Source of the DNA: Meghimatium bilineatum
Taxonomy: Eukaryota; Mollusca; Gastropoda; Stylommatophora; Philomycidae
Reading direction: 5' to 3'
Assembly (NCBI GenBank): GCA_034231615.1
Contig: CM067298.1
Span: 6,255,799 to 6,319,798, forward strand
Length of the DNA: 64,000 nt
Positions 38,201-53,300 of the stretch are shown here, one piece after another. How positions within the stretch are numbered: the first letter of the stretch is position 1; the number at the start of each line of letters is the position of its first letter. The notes under the pieces are model-generated. The model was not told the origin of the DNA. It made no database searches and saw only the letters and a program-made list of their open reading frames with translations. A program made the position numbers and the translations under genes.

Positions 38201-41200
38201 AAAACATACTTAAAGGGGAAAAAAAGTTGTATATTTTGTAGAAATATTGGGAGGGAGAGGTGTAGAATTGGAGTGTTTAAGGGTTAGACTTGAGCACGGA
38301 CTTCCCGTCATATTTCCAGTGGCAGTGTACAGATGTGAATCTTGAACAATCACCTGTAATGTTCAAAACAAAATTGCAACATTTGAACACATTTTATAGA
38401 AGAATCCTCAGAATACCATGAGTCAAATAGTTAACAATATATAGTTCACAAGTCTATTTTCGGCCGATATAATTACTTCACTAAAGCTTGATATAGATAT
38501 AATTAATGGCAGAATTGTAATGCTAAGTCGAGGAATACTGAGCTAGTGCAGTAGGCGACACTAGTCAGGCAGTTTCTGATATTCTGTACAATGCCATATA
38601 ACACAATGATGATTTATTGTACAAGTTGAAAGTGATATTCTGTACAATGTCATATAACACAATGATGATTTATTGTACAAGTTGAAAGTGACAGACAATT
38701 ATGGTTGCCATTTCTATTTGTTGTCTCTTTCATTATTGCCCTTTTAATTTCTAATTTTTCCAAGATTTCTGTATCTGCTTTTGTTTCTATGAAAAGTATT
38801 TTGTAATTACTTTGAATAAAATCTGTACTTTAATTGTTGTTTCAGTGATCAAGTTTCATATTTGGGGACATGTAACATTTTTGTGCAATTATCCTTTCAG
38901 GTCTTCCAGAGCAACTTTGCCCATCAAAAGATTGTGGTTGCAGTTGCTTTGTCAGGACAATCTCAAAGATGTTTTTCTTCGTTATGTGTATCGTAGACAT
39001 AAAGAACCAGAAAACAGTGAGGTTTGTGCTGCAGAATTTATTTTGTCTTGATCTCTGTCTGTGATTTCTTTGTTTCCTTCTATATGCCTCTTGATATATT
39101 GTTTATCTATTTTGAATACACACAGAGGTTATCATTCACAACAGAGATATGGAGACAAGAGTACATGTTTTCGAAAATAAATGTTGCAGATGAGTATTGC
39201 TCATCCTTTTTGCAGAAGATAAAACCCATGGAGAAATAAAATAACTGCTCTTGCTGATCATCAAGAACATTTTCTAGCAGTTGTAAAATTATGCGAACAT
39301 ATGTGGTTTGGCCACGTGATGAACATCTTCTTGCAGTTGTAAAATGATGTACACATGTGGTTTGGCTGCGTGATGAACATCTTCTTGCAGTTGTAAAATG
39401 ATGCGAACATATGTGGTTTGGCTGCGTGATGAACATCTTCTAGCAGTTGTAAAATGATGTACACATGTGGTTTGGCCGCGTGATGAACATCTTCTTGCAG
39501 TTGTAAAATGATGTACACATATGTGGTTTGGCCGCGTGATGAACATCTTCTTGCAGTTGTAAAATGATGTACACATGTGGTTTGGCCGCATGATGAACAT
39601 CTTCTTGCAGTTGTAAAAGGATGTACACATATGTGGTTTAGCCATGTGATGAACATCTTCTGGCAGTTGTAAAATGATGCAAACATATGTGGTTTAGCCA
39701 TGTGATGAACATCTTCTGGCAGTTGTAAAATGATGCAAACATATGTGGTTTAGCAGCGTGATGAAGCTCGATTACTTTTCCAAAACTATCCTGCAAAGAA
39801 CAATTGAGAGTGGAAGAAAAAAATGCGGACAAATAAAAGTATGGATTGATAATACTGATAGTTTGAATATTGATAGAGTGGACAGAATTAAGATTCTCCA
39901 TTGAGAACAGAGAAGCATGGCAGCATTTTTGTGTTGATGTTTCCAGAGTGGCGCCATATGACCCTGAAGGGTTATAGCATTTATGATAATATCATTCATA
40001 AAGGTTAATGTTATGAGTTTTATCTATCATCCACTTCTGTATATCTTTCACATGGTGTAATAATATTTATTGATCACTCACTTTATATGTGCTAAAATAC
40101 ATGTAGCATACACATAAATACATCATTCATTCACAGTATCATTTATTATCTCTGGAATATACAGTGACATTATTTTAGTGATGTTCTTATCTTTTGAAGT
40201 GCTGCTCTGTTGGGAATGTGTTGAGATCTATTGAGATTTTGAGGATGGTCTCTGTTGAGGATTGGCATATGTATGGAGAAACCCTAATACAACAAAATCA
40301 ATCCTCTATGTTTTTGGAGCCCTTTTTTAACCATATGAAGTATACTCTAGTTGATCATATGAATATTTTGGAGTTTGTTTGGACCATCATTACTGCATTT
40401 CAACCAACATCCATTTCTGCTCAAGTCACTTACACAAGAAGATTTTGATAAGAGAAACAGAAACTGTATTGTTGGAAAATGTCTCTGCTGTTTGTCAATA
40501 CTTGCAGTGCAATTGTTTTATTCATTCAAGCATCATTATTTTCTTCTTTTTTTTTAGAGCATTATTTGACAGTGTTCTGATGCTGATAATTAGTTGCTGT
40601 GTGCTAGTCTGTTTGACTAAGCATTGCCAGATGTGTATGATTGGCTAGGGGTCCATTACATAACTATATTGAACTGTGATCAGACTGTGACATAGAATGT
40701 GATCACCTAGTTGGATCTAGCCATCAACCCAACCTTTTTGTGGCTGTACGACACATTCTGTACTTCCCCCCCACAGAGCCAGACATCTGGTTGGCATAGT
40801 GAAATATTTGCACTATTTCAGGATTGCAATGATTTGTACCTTCTTGAGTTTGAAGGATGGGCATTGAGTGCTAAGATAGAATGTTTTAGACTTTTGATGT
40901 AAGGACATGAAATATTCTGATGCTGACACTGTAACCTGTTAGGGACTGAGTACTAATAGAAATCATAATACAAGCTGTACATCCCTGTCTCACAGGGCTG
41001 GGGATCACAGTATATTTCATTGAAGAAATAATATCAATGTCTGATTTCGACTGAAGAATGGAGAAGAAGATGAACTCGCAATAAGTGCAACTATGTAAAT
41101 TATATACAGAAATTGCACATTTTATTGTTTATTTTTTACAATTGGTAGCATATCATCATCAGAAGAACTACAAAGACAGATAGATAGATTGCATCAACCA

Positions 41201-41273
41201 TGCCATACCTTTAGCAAGAAGATAAATATAGAAAAGACCAAAGTAATGAAGATAGGAAGAGCAGAAAGAAACA

Positions 41274-41316
<43 letters not shown>

Positions 41317-44300
41317 AACAACAGACTTAACCAAGTGACAAAATTCACATACCTAGGAAGTAATATAACAACAGATGGCAAGAGCAGCAAAGAAATACAC
41401 AATAGATGTAGTAAAACATACCAAGCCCTAGGGCAAATGACACCAATCTTCAGAAACACATACATAGATTTAAACACCAAAATAACACTATTCAAAATGA
41501 TTATTATGCCAACGATGTGTTTCAATGCCAAACATGGACAATGACAGCGCAAGACAAATGTAAACTTGTGACAGCTGAAATGGCGTGCTTATGCAGAATC
41601 CTAGGAATATCGTTACGAGACAGGGTGATGAATGAGGACATCCGACAAAAGAGTGGCACCACCACAATCTTAGAATACATCAAGAGACAACAGTTCAAAT
41701 GGTTTGCATACATCAGCAGACTACCATCAGACAGCATACCACAGCAAGCTATGCTACACAGATACAGCGAAAGCAGACCTAGAGGCGGACCAAGAAAACG
41801 ATGGACTACTGAAATAAAATAGGCGACAAATTCCACAATATACTCAGAAAACTTTTCTACCCCTGACGCCGAACGGCAACAAAGGGTTTCAGCGAATAGA
41901 TAGATAGATAGAGGTAGCATATCCTATTCTGGCCAGCAACCCAGCATTTTCTGGCTGTAGTAATTTTCTAGACAGTATAAATACATTTAGTAGTTTGTCA
42001 TTGCTTTCTGAATGGCCAGATGTAAAATTCCCTGCGGTGGGTTTGAACCTGGTAGCTTGGTGGTCACAAACACGTTTTGTACCACGTTGCCACAGATTAA
42101 ATACATTATTACATTCCTGACGCTGAAAGGCATGAGCGGATGTAAAGTCAAAAGAAGATTAGCTTCCTGTTAATATTTGTGATTTTCTAAATATTTCTGT
42201 CAGATGTAATAGTTTAGTTTTACCTGTTACAGCTTGCATCAATGAAAACATCCAGCAGTGAAAATGAACAGCAAGTACGAGACCCAATGAAGATCATACA
42301 CAAGGAACAGGATATCATTACTGCATTTGCCATTAACCAGGTAAGTTGGGCACATATTGGTGATGAATGAGCTACAATATGGCTTGTGGTTTGTTCATGG
42401 GCAGCGGATTGAAGCATCTTTTGATGAAACCCACCATTGCAACTATGGAGTTGGATTTCATCATAGTTATATTGGAACATTTAACTATAACAAAAGGGGA
42501 GATCAAATAGATTTGGTCACTTTTCCATAATAAAAAAATAGACAGTAAATTATGATTATTTTAAAAATGAAATAAGAAGTGATGAACTATACAGGAAGTT
42601 TGGAGTTGGCAACACCGGTATGTGCCCCTGAGGAGAGTCTCCATAGAACACAGAACATATTTTACAGAACTGCTCACCATACCACACCACAAGAAGAGAA
42701 CTATGGTGATATGAAACAGCTCTGATGGACAAGCTCTACGGCCCTGCCTCGAGCGAGATGGTAACCACAGTATAGTTCATTGATGAAATCCATTTCAGCA
42801 TCTGACTTCGGCTATCTCAGGGCTAGTTACCACAGTACAATTTATTGACAATTCACAGTACAAATCAATGTCAGTATCTGACTTCGGCTATCTCAGGGCT
42901 AGTTACCACAGTACAATTCATTGACAATTCACAGTACAAATCAATGTCAGTATCTGACTTCTGCTGTCTTGGGGCTAGTTACCACAGTACAATTTATTGA
43001 TAAAATTCATATCAGCATCTGACTTCGGGTGGAGAAAGGAAATGAGGAAGAAGAAATGATCAGCAAATGTACATGATTGTTCCTAGAATTAATTACAAGA
43101 CATATAATAATAGATTTATCGTACAAATTGTTTCATTAATTGTGGCACTGTGCACTGTTCCACTATCTCTTTTGTGATACCACTTTCTCAATACCAGTAT
43201 TGGAACACATTAAAAGCCAACAGATCAAGTGGTTTTCACACGCTTCCAGACTACCGACAGCATGCCACAAATGGCTATGACACATAGACATAACGGTTAT
43301 AAAGCCAGAGGCAGACCATGTAAAAGATGGATCACAAATCAAAGAAGCCACAGGAACAAGCTTACAAACAGCGCACAAGAAGGCCATCTCCAGAGAACTC
43401 TTCCACCACGACGCAACAAGGCAAACAAGGACCACAGCATATAGATAGATAGATAGATAGACTTTCTCAATCGGGAACAGTGACTTGAGTTACATTTGAG
43501 AGGTTGAAGATTAGGTGTGTCACGTTCATTTTCATATTTGCTCATGTGGGTGTTCAAGGTAATGAAAGAATGAACTGCTTGCTTGCTTTGCTACTGTGTC
43601 TAGTGGTACAGCAGTGAATCATGCTTACATTGTGAACTCCTGACCAGAAACAACAATATAGGTAAATGAAATTATTGACTCCCTTTTCATGTCCAGAATC
43701 AATAAACTGGGATTGATTTGTGGCACTGCCAGAAATGAGCTCTGCTGAGGTGGCCTTAGAAGAATATTTGTCAACCAACAAAGAACTGGAACTGTTAATC
43801 ATCTTGTAATGGTGGATACCTTCAAGTGGAAATTGGAGCAGCTATGGACATATCTGGAGTAAGTGATGGTGGATGATCCAATAACTAATTAACTGTTCCG
43901 ATGTCAGTATAAAGGTATTTAATTTTTTTTTCAACAGGCCAATAGCAACTTGTTGGCACTGTCTACTCAGAAAGAAGTTGTGGAATTAGACATCGGCTAT
44001 TTGCTGAGACCACCTGTTTGGCTTGAAGATGAAAATGAATATGATATTGAGATGCTAAGAAAGTGAGTATTTATGCAATTTAATATGGCAGAATTTGCAG
44101 AAAAAGTGTAGAAATTCTAGTAGAGCAAATGAAATTTGTATGTGGATTCCAGTAATTCCGGACAAATTGACATGAAATAAATTTTAGTGTTTAGTTGTGG
44201 TTAGTACTACCTTGTTTGTTCTCAAACTCCTGCTAATTATCAGGATTTAGTTCAGAGTACAGAATGCATTGTGTCAGGGTTTATAGCTTAGCTGCCATAT

Positions 44301-47300
44301 AGCCTTTTGACCTGACACATCTGTCTTCAGCATTGCTTGTGAGGAACTTGGACCTTTTTTATGAAACAGTCAACTCTGCACAAAATTCTTAGTCGTCTTG
44401 TGGAGTAGTTAATCATTTATATTTGACAATAATGAATCATCAGAAATATAATCTAAAATTTGATAAATTCTGGTGTTGTCACCACTAGAGTTTCTCTACT
44501 TTTTATAAGTTGTCTGATGTTTCACCACTAGACATTCTGTATTTTCTATAAGTTGTCTAGTGTTGCAAAATTCTGGTGTTTCACCACTGGAGATTCTGTA
44601 CTTTCTATAAGTTGTCTAGTGTTGCAAAATTCTGGTGTTTCACCACTGGAGATTCTGTACTTTCTATAAGTTGTCTGATGTTTCACCACTAGAAATTCTG
44701 TATTTTCTATAAGTTGTCTAGTGTTGCAAAATTCTGGTGTTTCACCACTGGAGATTCTGTACTTTCTGTAAGTTGTCTAGTATTGAAAAATTTAGTATGT
44801 AAGTACATTTTTGAACATATTGAAACTCCTAACCTTTTACCACAAATAAATCATGTTCCCTTATTTATTGTATATCTTCAGTTCTCCTATTTTATCTTCT
44901 TTATTTATACAAGGAATGGAGAAAAATAAGGCCCACCAAGCAATTTTTTCTGACTCACCAAGCTATTACACTACTTTATGCATTGTTTACTGACACACCA
45001 AGCTATTACACTACTTTATGCATTGTTTACTGACTCACCAAGCTATTACACTACTTTATGCATTGTGTACTGACTCGCCAAGCTATTACACTACTTTATG
45101 CAGTGTTTACTGACTCACCAAGCTATTACACTACTTTATGCATTGTTTACTGACTCACCAAGCTATTAAACTACTATATGCATTGACTCCAAAATATCAC
45201 ATCATAAGTTATAGCATGCAAAAAATAAACCACCAAACAGTGATACAAAAAAGAAATGATGGCACAAAATTTGTCATGTGAGTGTAACATGTCCTCACAA
45301 CTATGACTTGCAGAGTGTCTTTCGGCACCCTTTAATGATTAGCAGGGAAGGCGACACAAGCTTTCACTTCAATCTTGAGAGGGTGGGGGAGATACTTTTG
45401 TTCATGGGACTTATAAAAAAAACTTCTCAACCACCTGGTGTGCTCCAGTCCTGACCTGACTAATCTGAAGTTGACTCACCAAACAAAAAAGGGTTGTCCA
45501 CCACTGATGTGTGATATGCTTGCAACCATAAGATCATGATTTTATTGTCATATCTAGTTCTGTAACTAGAATCACACACAGAAATACAGTAAACACTTCA
45601 CAAAATGGAAGCCATTCTTCTTTATGGATGTTCTGAACTCATGATTCTGGAAACATTGACCTGCATCTAAAGACATATTTAAACAATCTTAAATGTCTCT
45701 TGTTCATTGTTATATTTGGCAACGCTTTCCGTTACCAGCAAACATAGCTTTCATTACTAGTTCTTCTATACCAGCAAACATAGCTTTCATTACTAGTTCT
45801 TCTATACCAGCAAACATAACTTTCATTACTAGTTCTTCTATACCAGCAAACATAGCTTTCATTACTAGTTCTTCTATACCAGCAAACATAGCTTTCATTA
45901 CTAGTTCTTCTATACCAGCAAACATAGCTTTCATTACTAGTTCTTCTATACCAGCAAACATAACTTTCATTACTAGTTCTTCTATACTGTTTTGTCTCTT
46001 TATATGACCCCCCCCCCCCCCAAAAAAAAAAAACCACAACTTTGTTGTTAAGCTGACAATTCTCTTCCACATTTAATGTGCTTAATACTTCTTGATAAAA
46101 CAGTCAGTAATAAGCGAGACTACTGTAAAACTGTATAATATTTTTACTTACGTAAAACACAAGGTTGATAAAAATACAGCACTGATGATAGAGCTAGATA
46201 TGCCCTTGAAAATTGCTATATATTGCACTTTGGTACCCTTAAGCCATTTGGTCTTAACATCAATCGTTCATATATTTAGATTTAGGGGTAGTGGAGCCTT
46301 TGTTGTATTGTTGTTCATGTTGTTTTCAGACATAGTTGTCTTATTTTATTCTCATTCCCCATATAGTTTCAGTGCGCTGGTCTCTATGACAATACTTGTG
46401 TATACATGCATCATTGCTGCCTTGGATGTCTCTGCTGTTAAATGTATGCCATCTAATACTTTTTTGATATTTTTTCAATTATTTTGGCTGCTATTACTGT
46501 TTGTCTTGTATTTTCTTGAAAAAGACCTTAAGGTTGAAACTGTCTTGTATACTGTTATGTGTATTTTTGCATACCCATACCCTACTGTCTGATAATCTGT
46601 GTGTTCATTGTCAAGCTGATGTAAATGTGTTTTACATAAGTGCTCGATAAAACTAAGCTCTAGACATTAAATTTATTAGCTGTCCGTTGCAGGTGATAAT
46701 GACAACAGTTTCAGACTCAAGTTGTTGCATCTCTCTGGTGGGTGTGGTGATGACTGAAAAGTCCAATCTTAGCATAGAATTTACTGCCACATTTAGCACT
46801 AGTATGATCAGAATTGGGCATCTGTGTGTTTGTTGTTGTCTTTTTTGGGCAGCATGTTTTCTCTGTTCATCTGAGAGTTGATGCCTTTTACCGATGCAAG
46901 CACCTTTGCTGGTGGTGCTGGAGCATTTAGACATTTAATAATAGAAAGATCACACAAGCAATGACATACGATGATAATGAGAAAACAAAAATATTGTGTT
47001 GTGAAGTGTTCACCTATTTCTTCATGTGATTCCGTCTGTTTTGTGAACTGGAGAACTTTGTGTTCTCTGCTTCTACTTATGAAATTTAACAAATTACAAA
47101 TGTAAACTTTATAGTTTAGTAGAATTCAGATTTGTAAATAAAAAACATTAATTTAAACTTTATACATTTTTCTTCATTTCTTAGATAAGCTGTACCTTTT
47201 TTTTTTTTTTGGTCAACAGTAGACTATAACGTTTAGTTCATTTTGTTACCACTGAATTACCATTGCTCAAAAGGGAACAAATAATAGTGATACTGTTACC

Positions 47301-50300
47301 TGCCATGCATGTCATAAGATACAACATAAGATCACAACAAAATCCAAAATAAAACTTGTTACAACAGAAATGACTTACCTACGTAGAATCCTTGGAGTAA
47401 CAATAAGAAACAGACTAAGAAACAAAAACATCAGAAGGCTAACAAACGCAATTCCAATTCTGAATTAATGTAGGATTGGCTCAACATGACATCCTAGCAC
47501 TCAAACTCGTATTTGCATTGATAAACCTCAACTAAAACTGAATATAATTTGCATTTTAAAATTCAATTAAACAGTCAAATTCAAGTTGAATAGACATTTT
47601 TATGTTTAGAATTAAATTAGAATAATAATTTTGCATCTTTAATAACAAATTTATGTTAAACTAAATCTTCGCCAAGATCTAATGTGTTGGACTATTGGTG
47701 CAAATAAAACAACGACACAATGCATTTCCATTCTCTGGACTACATCCTGCTGAAAATCTAGTAACATTGTCATGCTACATAGAAAGAGATGTCCAGTGGG
47801 AGTTTGAGAGCCATGAAAAAACAACATAAACATAATTTACATTGATAAAATTGTATTTTCTTCTACTCAAATATTATTATAATTCCTAGATTTTCATTTG
47901 GTTATCTCAATATAGCATCATTAATTGTTTACTTCCACCTTACACCTTTCCTCATCCATTGCCCTAAATCACACCTTTCCTCATCCATTGCCCTATATCA
48001 TACCTTTCCTTATCCATTGCCACCCTGCATGTTGTAAATATATTTTGTCAGACGTGTTGACAGGGATTGGGTGTTCAAATGGAGTGGAGACGAGTGGAGA
48101 CTTGTGTATGTTTTACATTTGTATGGCAGCCTAATTTTGCTTAATTCTTCCCTGTGTTGTCTCCTAGCTTTTCATCCGTATAACTTTGTAATTTGCTACG
48201 GATGCATTTTGTTAATCATCTTTCATCGCAATGATTCTGCTACAAGATACACAATATTTTGTCATACTTTTTTAATGTAGTTAAGCTAGTTTATTATGTA
48301 AATATTTGATATACTTTTTGATATACTTCTTAACTCTTAGCATAAGCTTGAAGATGTCTGGAAATCTGATTTTTACATGATCATTTTTTTTGGGGGGGGG
48401 GGGTGAATTTCAGAGCTGTGATGTGTTAATTATTTTAGCTTAATGTTTGAATATAATCATTTACACATATATATAATTTGTTTATAGCATATTTATAAGT
48501 TTTAAAACTATGATAACTGTTCATACAATTAAATGTTTATAGCATATTTATACATTTTAAAACTATGATAACTGTTGATACATTTAAATGTTTATAAACT
48601 ACTGTAGCCTGATCATTAATAAAATTACTTTAAAAGTATATAAATATATATATTTCAAGTGAGAATATTCTTTCCATAACATTGTCTTCATCATGGATTC
48701 TCTTAACTCTCTCTGTCCCAGGCAAGCAGGTCTGCATTAGCCAGAGACATGTTCATACATTCTTCGATGTTGCTAGTCCATTGTCTTCTTCCTCTTCTTC
48801 TCTCACCTGGCACTCTGCCCTCCATAATCAGCCTTTTGATACCATCATGTCACTTTAAGTTTCCAAAATACTGTAGCTTCCTTCTTATGATGGCATTTAG
48901 AAGCTACCCTTCATTTAGTTTCAGTAATTTTAAAATTTCAATGTTCTTTTTCTGTCCATGATATTCGTAGGATCTTTCTGTAGCACTTCATTTCAAATGA
49001 ATTTATTCTTTTGGATCCATAGTAGAGATGCAGAAAATGGGAAGAATGCAAATCTTGACGAATGCAGGACATAAAGGTGCTAATACAAGCAGAAAAATTT
49101 AAGTGTATGTCAAGTCATCCAATAAAGGAATGATTCCAAAATCTAGCAGTGGGGTGACTGAAAAGAAGCAGCTTTATCCACCAAGCTAAACAACTCGATA
49201 GACAACTTATAGACCTACCTGAAGTTGACAGCCCTTTAAGGTCTCTACCAGAACAACCCCTTGGAGTGAAAGGCATGGAATGCCAATATACATTCAAGTG
49301 AAAGGAATACTAAGCGAGGACGAACAGAACAGTGTGCAGCAAAGAACAGTCACCCTCAGTTTCCTGGACATGGAATATTCACAAGACATATGGGTCATAG
49401 TATACACAGATGGATCAGCACAGAATGCAGTGAGGAATGGTGGTGCAGGTGTATATATAGAATATCCACACAAGTCTAGAGATATGATCAGAACACCCAC
49501 TGGGAAATTCTGCAATAATTATGATGCAGAAATCCAGGCAAATGGGGTGGCAACTGAAAAACTGCTGAACTCCAATCCTGGCCCACAGCCCGTGGTATTC
49601 CTGACAAATGCAAGATCAGTGCTTCAAGCTCTCCAGTCTGGAAAACTAACCGACTTGCAAAAACTACTTAATATACTGTCTTACCAGTAGAAGGTAACCA
49701 TGCAGTGGATACCCTCTCACTGTGGAATACCAGGAAGTGAAAAAGCAGACCAACTGGCTAAGGAAGGTGCTGCCAAAGACCAACCAGATATACTAATCAC
49801 CTACCATCAGAAAAAGCAGATGATCAAGTCAATAAGAAAGCCACAAACACCAACACAAGATGACTATCACATTATGAATAGATCAGAACAAGTTGTAATT
49901 CTGCACCTCTGAAAAGGACACAACCAACTCTGCAGTCACATGTACACAAAGTTCAAATTTGGTAACACAGCCATGTGGACAGGCAGCACAGAGTGCCAAA
50001 CATATACTTCAAGAGTGCTCTGAGTATGAAATGCTGAGGCAGACATATTGGCCAGAGGAAACAACACTGGAATCAAATCTCTATGGGCCACTGTATGAAC
50101 TATAAAAAACAGTGAGTTTTATTCAGGAGACAGAATTACAGATATAGGCATGTTTCAATTGAACGAAAGAAGAAGAACTCTTTTGGATATTGTCTTGTTT
50201 AAAGTCCAAGTTTCGCATACATCCATATGTTGCCACTGGGAAAACACATGATCTTAAAAGGATTATTTTATTGTCATTATTACTGCTTTGCCACAGCTCT

Positions 50301-53300
50301 CACATTTGTGTTAATTTGATTGTTAGAATTGCGAGTCTTTTAATCTTGACTGAACATCTCCGGAACTGTTTATATTTGTTCCCAGATATTTGAATTTGCT
50401 TACACATTCTAGTTCATTTTTATTTTTTTTATTATCGGTTTGATTATTGTTTTGTCTGTTGTCATAATTTTTGTTTTCGGTACGTTTAGATATAGAATTT
50501 GGTTCTCGCAAAAGTTATATACATGTATAAATAGCTAGCATTCTATGTTATTTAAGAAAGACTAGTTAATAAAATTAAGCCAGCTGTCTGAGATATGTCA
50601 TATTTTGTAATATGTATTAACAATGTCCTATTTGGGAAGATGTGTTAACAAAGTTAATTCAGCTGAGATATGTCATATTTTGTAATATGTATTAACAATG
50701 TCCTATTTGGGAAGATGTGTTAACAAAGTTAATTCAGCTGAGATATGTCATATTTTGGAATATATGTTAAATTTAATTCATCTGATATGTCATATTTTGG
50801 GAAGAGAGTTTATAAAATTAAGTCCAGCTGAGATATGTCATAATTTGGGAATATCTGTTAATAAAATGAAGTGAATTTAGATATGTCATATATGGAAAGA
50901 TACGTTAACAAAATTATGTCAGATGTCTGAGATATGTCATATTTTGGGAAGATGTGGAATACAATTAAGTTAGCTGAGATATGTCATAATTTGGGAAGAG
51001 AGTTTATAAAATTAAGTCAGCTGAGATATGTCATAATTTGGGAAGAGAGTTTATAAAATAAAGTCAGCTGAGATATGTCATATTTGGGAAGAGAGTTTAT
51101 AAAATTAAGTCAGCTGAGATATGTCATAATTTGGGAATATCTGTTAATAAAATGAAGTGAATTTAGATATGTCATATATGGAAAGATACGTTAACAAAAT
51201 TATGTCAGATGTCTGAGATATGTCATATTTTGGGAAGATGTGGAATACAATTAAGTTAGCTGAGATATGTCATAATGTGGAAGATGTGTTAACAAAATTA
51301 AGTCTTGTTAACAAAATTAAGTCAGCTGAGATATGTCATATTTGGGGAGATGTGTTAACATTTGTTATCCCCAGTTTAAAAATAATTGTTTAGCTGCTCC
51401 TTTTGCTGTCTCATATTCCTGTACCATGCTTGTTTTCTTCTTTTTTTTTCAATTACTATTCTGTGTCGTGACTTAATATACCGGTAAATAATATTTTTAT
51501 TACTGCCAGCTAAGATAGTTTACATATCGTATCCTTGTCTTTATTGACACATGCTTGAAGGTTGTTCTTATCACGTTTTATGTCACTCTCAGTCATCTCA
51601 GATTTATTTCTCAGACAAATTGACTTATTGTATATGTCACAGTTTTTAACATTTCATCAAAGAGTTAGTGTATGTGTCAGTGTGGTGACTTTTTAACATT
51701 TCATTAACCTTTAGCACACTGTAAACAAAAAAAACAAATATCCCCCCTGCAGCTGGATTCTTTTTTGAGAATTGGCGCTATTGATGATACCCTTTTCTGA
51801 AAACGCAATAATATTTTTGATGTTAGAGATATTTAAATAATACTTGAAAATATAAATAAAGAATTGAATAGTGCATATATTGGTGTAAATTTTGCATGTG
51901 TGACACCAGGCGTATAAGAAAGTGGTAAAGACATTTTATTCACAAAAAAACTAATGAATTATAACAAGCAAAACAAGAAAAAAAATTTTATAATTACTTA
52001 TCTTTGGTATTTAAATTTTCTGAAGTGGGAACCCTGTAAAGAAAGCTAAATTCTACAGTTTTTATGTGGTTTCGTTGTCAATTATCATAATATCTATAAT
52101 GAGAATGAATGAACGTTATATATTTGCCGTAAATTGTTCTCTAAAACACTAGACCTACTCATATTTGTGATTGGTCCAGAAAAGTCCAATTTTATCCTCT
52201 CCCTCATGAAAGCAATGTGATCAACACTATATTCTAATATAAAAATCAACTTATCTCTCAAGAATTTAGTAATCCACATCATAATCAATAATTATTTTAT
52301 TGAAAATGCGATAAAATAAAAGTATTTAAAAGCCACCTCACTTTCATGTCTCCGTTCGGATTTGCCGATGTGGAAAGATGTAATAGATTTCATTACTAAA
52401 ATGCCATACGTGTCCTTGCCGTTCATAAACAGTTCGGGAAAGAAAGTCAGATGGAGTAGCTAGCTAGGATTAGTCAAAATCTGGTTACTTAACCAATCAG
52501 GCTTTACGATAAAAGCCCCTTTGTTGTTTGTCTGATTTACCAGACAATGGTGTTCGAGATATGCTAATTTGTTGTTTGCCATTTAAAGACTATCGTGTGC
52601 TAAAGGTTAAAGAGCTAGTGTATTTGTCAGTGAGATGAGTTTTAACACCAACTAATGATGTACATTTCCCAGTACAATCAGTTTCTCAGTCATGTCACTG
52701 AAAATATTTCTCCATTATTTCTATTCTCTCTCTCTCTAGCGTTCTTTTACTGTATGTTTATTACTATTATTCCCACTCTATGTAGTGTTTATTTATTGTA
52801 GGGCCTTTATCTGTTACCATTATTCCCACACTCTCTGTATTGTTTATTTACTGTATGTTTGTTACCATTATTCCCACACTCTGTAGTGTTTATTTAATGT
52901 ATGTTGACTACTATTATTCCCACACTCTCTCTTTAGTGTTCATATATTTTATGTTTGTTACCATTATTCCTACTCTTATAAATTCCATGGGAACTATTGA
53001 CAAGTTCACCTCCAAATGTTAAAAACCTAGTAATGTAAGGTTGTATCACTCCTAGGGTACTGACCGCTGTGTTGCCAAGTCTTATAGGAGATGGATGATG
53101 ATAAAGGAGCATGTCTCGTGTCGTTTTTGGTGACCTTTAGCTTTGTTTTATCAGTTTTTGCAAATTTATTTAATTAATCTCCCCATATTTTACTTTCTCC
53201 ATGAACTTGATGGTGATCAGGATTTTGTAAGTACACACACGCACAGAGCTATCATCATCGCATAGCTTGATATTTTCATTACTATCATAGCAACTGAATA

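Noticed and set aside
39261..39701. Minus-strand frame of 146 codons with C/H pairs
   Set aside because: Looks like zinc fingers but is only the ~57-bp repeat translated; no finger spacing.
45693..46072. Open frames on both strands
   Set aside because: Readthrough of the 36-bp minisatellite.
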